The notes under the pieces are model-generated. The model saw only the letters and a list, made by a program, of their open reading frames with translations. It did not search any database and had not been told where the DNA came from. 5,120 nt of DNA, taken from the NCBI GenBank assembly GCA_003507515.1, contig DNVL01000216.1:1932-7051 (forward strand), written 5' to 3'. A program made the translations under genes and the position numbers. This document shows positions 1-5,120 of this stretch, in pieces (positions within the stretch are counted from its first letter, which is position 1; every line of letters begins with the position of its first letter). The stretch is from Legionella sp. (lineage in GTDB: Bacteria > Pseudomonadota > Gammaproteobacteria > Legionellales > Legionellaceae).

Positions 1-437
1 TCATTCACAATGCCCCGTTTGATGTTGGCTTTTTAAATGCAGAACTCAAACGTGCTAAATGGCCTCATCGATTGGATAATCACTGTAGCGTGATTGATAC
101 GCTCGTGATGGCACGAAACAAACACCCAGGCCAACGCAACAGTTTGGATGCTTTGTGTAAACGGTATGACGTGGATAACACCAAGCGTCTACGCCATGGC
201 GCCTTGCTGGATGCTGAAATACTCGCGTTTGTATATCTCGCCATGACCGGTGGGCAGGCGCAATTGTTTTTAGAGGAAGAAGGGAATAGCACAGAATCAA
301 ACCCTCAGGCTAACCCCATACTTGAGCGGCTGGTGAGCAGATCACCAGTGATGCGCGCATCTCGCGATGAATTGGAGCGGCACGCTCAATTCACGCAGTT
401 TTTATCCAAAAAATCAGGAAAAAGCCGATGGGGTTGA
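1..437 (+). CDS. dnaQ: DNA polymerase III epsilon subunit, 3'-5' proofreading exonuclease (5' end missing)
   Basis: This is the C-terminal 144 residues of the replicative proofreading exonuclease, which removes misincorporated bases within the polymerase III core alongside the alpha subunit. The frame is open from base 3 to the TGA at 435-437, and the gene begins before the window. The Exo II motif HNAPFDVGF is at bases 6-32, with its metal-binding Asp at 21-23. The Exo III-epsilon motif HGALLDAEILA starts at 195, giving the catalytic His (195-197) and Asp (210-212). The stretch RNSLDALCKRYDVDN and the following YLAMTGGQ match E. coli DnaQ nearly word for word. The last 50 or so residues are the less conserved tail, which in E. 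coli binds alpha. The Exo I DxE motif should lie to the left of the window. A TTG at 72 is in frame but internal, because homology continues upstream of it. Identification is very secure. Confidence 0.96.
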   Translation, partial: IHNAPFDVGFLNAELKRAKWPHRLDNHCSVIDTLVMARNKHPGQRNSLDALCKRYDVDNTKRLRHGALLDAEILAFVYLAMTGGQAQLFLEEEGNSTESNPQANPILERLVSRSPVMRASRDELERHAQFTQFLSKKSGKSRWG

Positions 438-448
438 CTGATATTTAT

Positions 449-476
449 TTGCTATGATCAAATAACGATCTATAAT
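449..476 (+). promoter_or_regulatory. Predicted sigma70-type promoter for the L,D-transpeptidase gene
   Basis: A perfect -10 hexamer TATAAT lies at 471-476. A 4-of-6 -35 match, TTGCTA, lies at 449-454 with a 16-base spacer. Transcription would start near 483, leaving a leader of about 26 bases before the ATG at 509. The 71-base gap after dnaQ is clearly more AT-rich than its surroundings, as expected for a promoter. This suggests the transpeptidase gene is transcribed separately from dnaQ. The -35 box is only moderate, so the call rests mainly on the -10 and the position. Confidence 0.6.
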
Positions 477-502
477 TACAATGAATTTAAAATTATAGGA
501 TC
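467..502. repeat. Inverted repeat over the -10 box and ribosome binding site of the L,D-transpeptidase gene
   Basis: GATCTATAATT (467-477) and AATTATAGGATC (491-502) are inverted copies that match perfectly over the inner 8 bp; GATC continues the match after a one-base bulge. The left arm contains the predicted -10 TATAAT. The right arm contains the likely ribosome binding site AGGA at 497-500. From the predicted start near 483 the left arm would not be transcribed, so a DNA operator is the simpler reading. In read-through RNA from dnaQ, the same dyad could fold and cover the ribosome binding site. It is AT-rich, so chance contributes. Confidence 0.4.
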
Positions 503-508
503 AAGGTC

Positions 509-985
509 ATGGACGATAAAGTCAAATCCAAGGTAGTGTTGGGGGTGGTCACCCTCATGAGCATTAGCCTGCTGCTGTTGCCTGAGATTGCTTATGCGGG
601 TAATAATGAATTTGTTTACAACCCCCGGTCGCTGCAATGGAAAGCCATTAATGCAAATGGCACGGTGGTGCGATCCGGGCATGGGTCCGGTGGGCGGGCG
701 TATTGCTCAGATATCCATCGTTCTTGTCGAACACCCACCGGGACGTACCATGTGATTGCAAAGCGTGGGGCTGATTGCCGTTCTAGCCGATATCCTGTTG
801 GGGTGGGGGGCGCTGCGATGCCTTACTGTATGTTTTTCAGTAAATATTATGCGGTTCACGGGTCGTATGATGTGCCTAATCGAAATGCCAGCCACGGTTG
901 CATTCGAGTCAAACCGAATGACGCCCATTGGTTGCATCAACATTTTATGAAAATAGGCACAACCGTCGTGGTGAAGCCCTATTAA
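509..985 (+). CDS. Secreted YkuD-family L,D-transpeptidase (EnhA-like)
   Basis: The 158-residue product is a periplasmic L,D-transpeptidase of the YkuD fold. Such enzymes use a catalytic Cys to make 3-3 peptidoglycan crosslinks or attach proteins to the wall. Residues 1-30 form a signal peptide: Lys-rich start, hydrophobic core at about 9-27, and a likely signal peptidase I cut after AYA (28-30). The family signature is complete: RTPTGTY at 74-80, MPYCMFF at 104-110, His117, and SHGCIR at 128-133 with catalytic Cys131, followed by DAHWL. No LysM or other wall-binding domain is present; the protein is a bare catalytic domain. The mature form has four extra cysteines (66, 73, 90, 107), an even number that could form two disulfides. 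The layout resembles the Legionella EnhA group as I recall it. The start is supported by AGGA at 497-500, eight bases before the ATG. Crosslinking and anchoring activity cannot be told apart from sequence. Confidence 0.9.
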   Translation: MDDKVKSKVVLGVVTLMSISLLLLPEIAYAGNNEFVYNPRSLQWKAINANGTVVRSGHGSGGRAYCSDIHRSCRTPTGTYHVIAKRGADCRSSRYPVGVGGAAMPYCMFFSKYYAVHGSYDVPNRNASHGCIRVKPNDAHWLHQHFMKIGTTVVVKPY

Positions 986-991
986 GCCCCG

Positions 992-1375
992 TTACTCATC
1001 ATCCATACTAAAAGACGAACCACAGCCACAGGTTGTTTTCGCATTGGGGTTGTAAATTTTGAACTGCTCTTCAAGGCCTGAGGTAAAATCAATCTCAGCG
1101 CCTTGCAGGTACTGATAACTCATGGAATCAACCAATAATTTTACGCCGGATTGCCCATCCGAGCACGTTTGTTCAATGATGGTGTCATCTTCTTGAATGG
1201 CTTTATCAAAGGTAAATCCATACTGGAACCCTGAGCAACCGCCACCTGTAATATAGACGCGCAAGTTCAGGTCAGGATCATTTTCTTCCTTGATGAGTGA
1301 TGCCACTTTATTCGCGGCGTTGACTGAAAAAGTGATGTTGGGTGATGTTTTTGGGGATGCGTCAATGGCGGCCAT
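992..1375 (-). CDS. erpA: A-type iron-sulfur cluster insertion protein ErpA
   Basis: This 127-residue A-type carrier receives Fe-S clusters from the assembly scaffold and passes them to apo-enzymes; in E. coli these include the isoprenoid enzymes IspG and IspH. The cluster-binding cysteines are Cys47 in [14 protein letters not shown] and Cys116 and Cys118 in [10 protein letters not shown]. The sequence [18 protein letters not shown] is identical or nearly so to E. coli ErpA, favouring ErpA over IscA or SufA. An insertion of about six residues with an additional Cys71 sits at about 70-76. The ATG at 1373-1375 is chosen because GGAG lies five bases upstream (complement of 1381-1384) and the length fits the family. 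A longer GTG-started frame reaching 1453 would run over the promoter and has no homology. It converges with the transpeptidase gene, the stops being 6 bases apart, and diverges from glnE. Confidence 0.95.
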   Translation of the reverse strand: MAAIDASPKTSPNITFSVNAANKVASLIKEENDPDLNLRVYITGGGCSGFQYGFTFDKAIQEDDTIIEQTCSDGQSGVKLLVDSMSYQYLQGAEIDFTSGLEEQFKIYNPNAKTTCGCGSSFSMDDE

Positions 1376-1408
1376 GTGGACTCCAGGTGTGTTTGGAAAT
1401 GTAATGCG

Positions 1409-1430
1409 TATAGTATAACACGTTACTATA
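1409..1430. repeat. Operator-like inverted repeat over the erpA -10 box
   Basis: TATAGTA (1409-1415) and TACTATA (1424-1430) are perfect 7-bp inverted arms separated by 8 bases. The dyad covers the predicted erpA -10 box and part of the spacer, where a bound repressor would block RNA polymerase. It lies mostly upstream of the predicted transcript, so an RNA role is unlikely. Part of the symmetry follows from TATA-like bases, which lowers its weight. The regulator is unknown. Confidence 0.4.
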
Positions 1431-1440
1431 AGTCTGTGAG
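1412..1440 (-). promoter_or_regulatory. Predicted sigma70-type promoter for erpA
   Basis: Read on the minus strand, the -10 is TATACT (complement of 1412-1417, 5 of 6) and the -35 is CTCACA (complement of 1435-1440, 4 of 6). The spacer is exactly 17 bases. The start would fall near 1405, giving a leader of about 30 bases that carries the GGAG ribosome binding site. In E. coli, erpA is controlled by IscR; I cannot see a convincing IscR site here, but a different dyad overlaps this promoter. Confidence 0.6.
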
Positions 1441-1459
1441 AGCATTCCAGCACGTCTAC

Positions 1460-1582
1460 TTATTGCAGCCCACCAAAATACATCGTGAATACTTGTTTAA
1501 GTTCATTGGTTTCTTCTAGGCTAAGCAAAAATGATACCTTGGAATATATCCTACGCACAAGGAATATTACGAGCGGGCTCAT
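1460..1582 (-). CDS. Short 40-codon reading frame of unknown status, possible gene remnant
   Basis: On the minus strand an ATG at 1580-1582 opens 40 codons ending in TAA at 1460-1462, 84 bases before the erpA start codon. I do not recognise the product. The first half is hydrophobic and basic (MSPLVIFLVRRIYSKV). The second half, SLEETNELKQVFTMYFGGLQ, has a composition and codon choice that read like a real soluble protein end. No good ribosome binding site precedes the ATG, and an in-frame TGA at 1595-1597 blocks extension. It could be a small membrane-associated peptide, the eroded 3' end of a lost gene, or chance. It is placed to be co-transcribed with erpA, although erpA appears to have its own promoter between them. 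Confidence 0.25.
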   Translation of the reverse strand: MSPLVIFLVRRIYSKVSFLLSLEETNELKQVFTMYFGGLQ

Positions 1583-1599
1583 GAAGGGAATTTTTCAAA

Positions 1600-1628
1600 T
1601 TGGTCATCATGCGCAACGGTGTCATAAT
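1600..1628 (+). promoter_or_regulatory. Candidate promoter for glnE
   Basis: CATAAT at 1623-1628 matches the -10 consensus at 5 of 6 positions. TTGGTC at 1600-1605 matches the -35 consensus only in its TTG, with a 17-base spacer. A start near 1635 would leave about 22 bases before the ATG at 1657. The -10 lies inside a perfect inverted repeat, so the same bases can also be read as a terminator hairpin. The weak -35 keeps confidence low. Confidence 0.35.
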
Positions 1629-1646
1629 GATGACACCGTTTCTTTT
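1615..1646 (+). terminator. Perfect hairpin with T-run just before glnE: intrinsic terminator/attenuator or operator
   Basis: AACGGTGTCAT (1615-1625) and ATGACACCGTT (1630-1640) form a perfect 11-bp stem with a 4-base loop, followed by TTCTTTT overlapping and beyond the stem (1640-1646). In the plus direction this has the form of a Rho-independent terminator. The minus direction lacks a T-run after the stem. No plus-strand gene upstream within 600 bases obviously needs a terminator. It could therefore end a glnE leader transcript, stop read-through from the transpeptidase gene, or be an operator over the candidate -10 CATAAT. The symmetry itself is plain; its function is inferred. Confidence 0.5.
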
Positions 1647-1656
1647 CAGTCTAAAT

Positions 1657-4395
1657 ATGCTTATCTTGTCAATTGAATTTCACGATTATTTGCCCGCCAA
1701 GCGCACGCTGTTTTTAACGCAATTTGCAACGTGTGTTCACCCATTGATGGCATCGGTAGCATTGCTGTTGCAGGGAAGTGATTACGCAGCGCGGCACGTG
1801 ACGGCATTGCATCTGTTACTGGACCAAGACGATTGCCAGAATGTCTTGGCCATCGATGCGTATCAAGTATTGGTTCTTAACATTCCACTAGACCTTCCAC
1901 TCACTGCTTTTAAGAGTGCACTTCGTCAATTTCGCCATCGCCATTTGTTGCGTTTGGTGCTGCGCGAGTTGGCGGGGTTGGCGACTACGGGCGACACTCT
2001 GGCCGCATGGTCAGATTGTGCTGACGCCATTATTTTGCACGCGCTCACGTTTTGTGAGGAACAATTGTTCGCGCGTTTTGGGCATCCTCGGCACGCGACA
2101 GGTGAGCGCGCGCAATGTTATGTATTGGCTATGGGTAAATTAGGGGGGCAGGAGCTTAATTTTTCGTCGGATATTGATTTGATTGTCGCCTTTTCAGAAG
2201 CAGGTTTCACCGATGGCGAAACATCCATTAGCAATCAAGAATTTTACACCAAAGTCGTGCAGCAGTTCATGCAATTGTTGCAAACCGTCACGACTGAGGG
2301 TTTTGTGTTTCGTGTGGACTTGCGCTTGCGACCGAATGGTGAGAGTGGGCCGTTGGTGTGCAGTGTATTGGCAATGGAAACTTATTACCAAGAGCAAGGG
2401 CGTGACTGGGAGCGTTATGCGATGGTCAAAGCCCGTGTGATTGGGGACGGGTGCGCATGGTTTTATCGCCTGATAACACCATTCGTATACCGGCGCTACA
2501 TTGATTTTAGTGTCATTGAATCGTTGCGCAGCATGAAAGCCATGATCACCCGTGAGATTCAACTAAACCCGATGTTAGATGACATTAAACGGGGGCAGGG
2601 TGGCATTCGTGAGGTGGAATTTATCATTCAATCGGTACAATTGATTTGGGGTGGTAGGCTTGTCCGACTGCAGCAGCAAAATGCACTGTTGGCGCTTCAA
2701 GCCGTTTACGATGCCCGGTTGCTGCCAGCGGAGACAGGTGCTCTGAGTGCCGCCTATTTGTTTTTGCGCCAGCTTGAAAATGCGCTTCAAATTCACAACG
2801 ATCAGCAAACGCACGCATTGCCGAATGACGAGGTGAAGCGGGTACAAATCATGTTGATGATGGGCATTGACACATGGTCGGATGTCATCACGCGTTTGCA
2901 TCACTATCAGGGGGTCATTCATGATGCTTTTGTGGCCATTCTTGGACCGGTTGAGTCCGATGAAGAGCGCACTCGTCAATTGAATCATCAATTGTCGAGT
3001 GTCTGGCAGGGGCATGTGGAAGCCACCATGGCCGAACATTGGTTGGCTGGCTTAGGCTTTCCAGATGCGCATCGATGCTATCAGATGATTCACGCGTTTC
3101 GCCATTCACCGCGTTGTCGTCATTTAATCCATTCTGTTCGTATGCGGCTCGATCGGTTTATGATCTTGTTATTGAGCGAGCTCACGCAAGTGGAGTCTGC
3201 GGATTTTGTCTTGCTGCAAGTGCTGCATTTGTTGGAGAAAATTGTAGGACGCAGTGCGTATTTGGCGTTGTTAACGGAAAACAAGCAGGCCTTGCAGGCC
3301 TTGTTGTATTGTTTTGCGCATAGCCCTTTTATCACATCATTGGTGCTGGAGCAGCCTTTTTTATTGGAAGTGTTGCTGGATGAAGCGCCTTCCTGGCGGC
3401 CGCCTTCTCGCGTTCAATTAGATCACCTATTAAGGGAACGCTTGTCTTCTTCAGATGACCGTGAAGTGCTGGATGAGGTGTTTCGACAATTTAAATTGAC
3501 CCATTGGTTATTGGCCGCTCGTGCTGAATTATATGGATTTTGTGATGCTGTACGCGTGGGGCGTTTTTTGTCGGATGTCGCTGAAGTCATTCTTGTGCAC
3601 GTCGTTAGGTGTGCCTGCCAGCAAATGAGAGATCGCCTGCCCCTAACGTCTCAGATGCATTCGCATTTCGCTATTGTGGCCTATGGAACGCTGGGGAGTC
3701 GAGACATGAATTATGACTCAGACTTAGACTTGGTTTTTTTGCACACGGCTGATTTGCAAGACGTGCACTGGGTGACACGATTGACCCAAAAAATCTTGCA
3801 CATGCTCACCACGCGATCACAAACCGGTGTGCTGTACTCGGTCGACACCCGACTAAGGCCTTCAGGTGAGGCGGGCTTGTTGGTCAGTCATGTTGACGCA
3901 TTTGTTAATTATCAGCGCACAGAGGCGTGGGTATGGGAGCATCAAGCGCTGTTGCGTGCACGCATGTTGTGTGCACCAAAGGCATTGAAGCGTGCCTTTC
4001 ATCAGCTCAAGTCCGACGTATTGTGTTTACCGCGTGACCGGGCCTGGCTGCGCCGCGAGGTGCTGACGATGCGTGAAAAAATGAATACATCATCTGAACG
4101 TGAGTCCATCAAACAAGTGGCGGGTGGATTGCTAGATCTTGCGTTTTTAGTGCAATATCTAGTGTTAGCGCACCCGCAAAAGAGCTTTGTGCGTGCAACA
4201 CACACACTGGTGCAATTGAATCAGTTGTTTCTTTATCACGTGTTGAGTAAAACACAAGCAAGGACTTTAAAGAAGGCTTATCGCAACAACCAGCAGATGT
4301 TACATCAGCAAGTGTTGCGAGGAGCGGCCCCCGTAACAAGGCGTGGGCATGAAAACGATGTGCTGGCGATCAGCCAAGGGTTTTACAACGCATAA
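1657..4395 (+). CDS. glnE: Bifunctional glutamine synthetase adenylyltransferase/adenylyl-removing enzyme
   Basis: GlnE (912 residues from this start; E. coli about 946) adds or removes AMP on glutamine synthetase in response to glutamine and PII, setting ammonia assimilation. It contains two nucleotidyltransferase domains. The N-terminal removase half has GKLGG (160-164), Asp172 and Asp174 in SSDIDL, Asp221 in RVDLRLRP, then YYQEQGRDWERYAMVKAR and GGIREVEF. The C-terminal transferase half has GTLGS (677-681), Asp689 and Asp691 in SDLDLVF, Asp730 in SVDTRLRPSG, and AWVWEHQALLRAR. Catalytic Asp residues are present in both. The later motif usually reading GGxxDIEF here reads GGLLDLAF (Ala829). 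The start is uncertain. ATG 1657 lies downstream of the hairpin and puts the first Asp pair within one residue of the E. coli numbering I recall (173/175), but lacks a clear ribosome binding site. TTG 1600 has GGGA ten bases upstream but encodes through the hairpin; TTG 1666 is also possible. Confidence 0.95.
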   Translation: MLILSIEFHDYLPAKRTLFLTQFATCVHPLMASVALLLQGSDYAARHVTALHLLLDQDDCQNVLAIDAYQVLVLNIPLDLPLTAFKSALRQFRHRHLLRLVLRELAGLATTGDTLAAWSDCADAIILHALTFCEEQLFARFGHPRHATGERAQCYVLAMGKLGGQELNFSSDIDLIVAFSEAGFTDGETSISNQEFYTKVVQQFMQLLQTVTTEGFVFRVDLRLRPNGESGPLVCSVLAMETYYQEQGRDWERYAMVKARVIGDGCAWFYRLITPFVYRRYIDFSVIESLRSMKAMITREIQLNPMLDDIKRGQGGIREVEFIIQSVQLIWGGRLVRLQQQNALLALQAVYDARLLPAETGALSAAYLFLRQLENALQIHNDQQTHALPNDEVKRVQIMLMMGIDTWSDVITRLHHYQGVIHDAFVAILGPVESDEERTRQLNHQLSSVWQGHVEATMAEHWLAGLGFPDAHRCYQMIHAFRHSPRCRHLIHSVRMRLDRFMILLLSELTQVESADFVLLQVLHLLEKIVGRSAYLALLTENKQALQALLYCFAHSPFITSLVLEQPFLLEVLLDEAPSWRPPSRVQLDHLLRERLSSSDDREVLDEVFRQFKLTHWLLAARAELYGFCDAVRVGRFLSDVAEVILVHVVRCACQQMRDRLPLTSQMHSHFAIVAYGTLGSRDMNYDSDLDLVFLHTADLQDVHWVTRLTQKILHMLTTRSQTGVLYSVDTRLRPSGEAGLLVSHVDAFVNYQRTEAWVWEHQALLRARMLCAPKALKRAFHQLKSDVLCLPRDRAWLRREVLTMREKMNTSSERESIKQVAGGLLDLAFLVQYLVLAHPQKSFVRATHTLVQLNQLFLYHVLSKTQARTLKKAYRNNQQMLHQQVLRGAAPVTRRGHENDVLAISQGFYNA

Positions 4396-4397
4396 CC

Positions 4398-4437
4398 GTG
4401 TAGGTTGGGCATTGGTCCAACGGCTGTGTAACTACAC
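4398..4437. repeat. Nested inverted repeats between the convergent glnE and rimO ends
   Basis: GTTGG (4404-4408) pairs with CCAAC (4417-4421) around an 8-base loop. Directly outside it, GTGTAG (4398-4403) pairs with CTACAC (4432-4437), the latter overlapping the rimO stop codon. GTGTA/TACAC at 4426-4437 is an alternative small palindrome. Together these fill almost the whole gap between the two stop codons, as expected for a shared transcript-end structure. No T-run follows on either strand, so it is not a standard Rho-independent terminator. Confidence 0.3.
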
Positions 4438-5120
4438 AAGGCACTCGCCGTGTAAATCATAATCATCACTGTCCGTGATGGTGACATCCACATGCATGCC
4501 GACCTGCACCCCTGGCGTGGGTGGCAAATACACCAATCCATCGATTTCCGGTGCATCGCTCATACTACGTGCTTTGATGTGATCATCCAGGATGGCATCC
4601 ACCAACACGGTTTGTTGCGAACCTATCTTTGTTTTTAATTTATCTCGGCTGATTTGGGCTTGCAGTTGCATGAACCGGTGAAAGCGCTCTTCTTTGATGT
4701 CGTCTGCAATCGGATCCGGCAATGCGTTCGCTTTAGCCCCTTGCACTGGAGAATATTGAAAGCAGCCTACGCGATCCAGTTGGGCTTCTTCGAGAAAATC
4801 AAGCAGCTCTTCAAACTCATCGTTCGTTTCACCCGGGAAGCCGACAATAAAGGTGGAACGCAAGGTGATGTCTGGACAAATGTCACGCCAACTCGCAATG
4901 CGAGCCAATGTATTTTCACTGCTGGCAGGGCGCTTCATGGCTTTTAATACACGCGTGCTGGCGTGCTGCAAGGGGATGTCAAGATACGGGAGAATCAGCT
5001 TATCACGCATTAAAGGGATGATATGGTCCACATGGGGGTAGGGGTATACATAATGCAGGCGAACCCAAAGACCCAATTCACCCAATTGCTCACACAAATC
5101 ATAGAAGCGGGTATGGATGG
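4432..5120 (-). CDS. rimO: Ribosomal protein S12 methylthiotransferase RimO (5' half missing)
   Basis: RimO is a cytoplasmic radical-SAM enzyme with two Fe-S clusters that adds a methylthio group to an aspartate of ribosomal protein S12. The visible 228 residues are the C-terminal half; E. coli RimO is about 440. The frame runs from the right edge to the TAG at 4432-4434. Radical-SAM barrel segments include [39 protein letters not shown] [15 protein letters not shown], and [12 protein letters not shown]. The last 65 or so residues form the TRAM domain, with [15 protein letters not shown] and a DDYDLHG end. These match E. coli RimO closely and separate it from the tRNA enzyme MiaB. The CxxxCxxC SAM-cluster cysteines and N-terminal UPF0004 domain would lie beyond the right edge. 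A TTG at 5095-5097 is in frame but internal, since homology ([10 protein letters not shown]) continues upstream. Confidence 0.96.
   Translation of the reverse strand, partial: IHTRFYDLCEQLGELGLWVRLHYVYPYPHVDHIIPLMRDKLILPYLDIPLQHASTRVLKAMKRPASSENTLARIASWRDICPDITLRSTFIVGFPGETNDEFEELLDFLEEAQLDRVGCFQYSPVQGAKANALPDPIADDIKEERFHRFMQLQAQISRDKLKTKIGSQQTVLVDAILDDHIKARSMSDAPEIDGLVYLPPTPGVQVGMHVDVTITDSDDYDLHGECLV

Noticed and set aside
1017..1038. AACC-N9-GGTT followed by TGTTTT as a terminator for the transpeptidase gene
   Set aside because: Only a 4-bp stem with an interrupted T-run, inside the conserved [14 protein letters not shown] end of erpA.
992..1453. Longer 153-residue ErpA starting at a GTG
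   Set aside because: The extra 26 residues have no ErpA homology and cover the predicted promoter; the internal ATG at 1375 has GGAG at correct spacing.
1454..1614. Possible tRNA or small RNA gene in the erpA-glnE gap
   Set aside because: No T-loop consensus, no cloverleaf arms and no strong plus-strand promoter; only weak promoter-like hexamers near 1539-1568.
1485..1676. 63-codon plus-strand frame starting with GTG
   Set aside because: No recognisable product, no ribosome binding site, and it runs through the hairpin into the glnE start region.
2194..3109. Minus-strand frames of 64 to 154 codons opposite glnE
   Set aside because: They lie antisense to strongly conserved GlnE sequence and have no recognisable motifs; shadows of the real gene.
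4654..5041. Plus-strand frames opposite rimO
   Set aside because: Antisense to well-conserved RimO coding sequence, without motifs or initiation signals.
1..5120. Mobile element, CRISPR array or defence system
   Set aside because: No transposase, integrase, terminal repeats, spaced direct repeats or defence domains seen; the long genes are conserved housekeeping genes with even base composition.

Overview
The window looks like ordinary core chromosome of a gammaproteobacterium. DnaQ, ErpA, GlnE and RimO all align by eye with their enterobacterial counterparts over long stretches. The small secreted L,D-transpeptidase resembles the EnhA-type YkuD proteins I associate with Legionella and Coxiella relatives, so a Legionellales-like host is my best guess. 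That placement is an inference from memory. Base composition looks moderate and even throughout. I see no insertion sequence, CRISPR array, tRNA, rRNA or phage gene.

Layout, left to right: the 3' part of dnaQ (+, cut by the left edge); a short AT-rich gap with a promoter and a dyad; a secreted YkuD L,D-transpeptidase (+); erpA (-), convergent with the transpeptidase and only 6 bases from it; a 281-base divergent gap (1376-1656) holding the erpA promoter, a 40-codon minus-strand reading frame and a perfect 11-bp hairpin; glnE (+, about 2.7 kb); a 36-base convergent gap with small nested inverted repeats; and the 3' half of rimO (-, cut by the right edge).

The genes do not form one pathway. 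DnaQ proofreads replication. The L,D-transpeptidase acts on peptidoglycan in the periplasm. ErpA delivers Fe-S clusters. GlnE controls glutamine synthetase by adenylylation. RimO is itself an Fe-S enzyme that methylthiolates ribosomal protein S12, so ErpA and RimO are linked only loosely through Fe-S supply. Each gene seems to be its own transcription unit or the end of one.

I found no convincing undescribed system. The points most worth a second look are the hairpin in front of glnE, which reads either as an intrinsic terminator/attenuator or as an operator over a -10 box; two further dyads over the predicted -10 boxes of erpA and the transpeptidase gene; apparent loss of conserved acidic residues in the C-terminal adenylyltransferase half of GlnE; and an unexplained short reading frame upstream of erpA.
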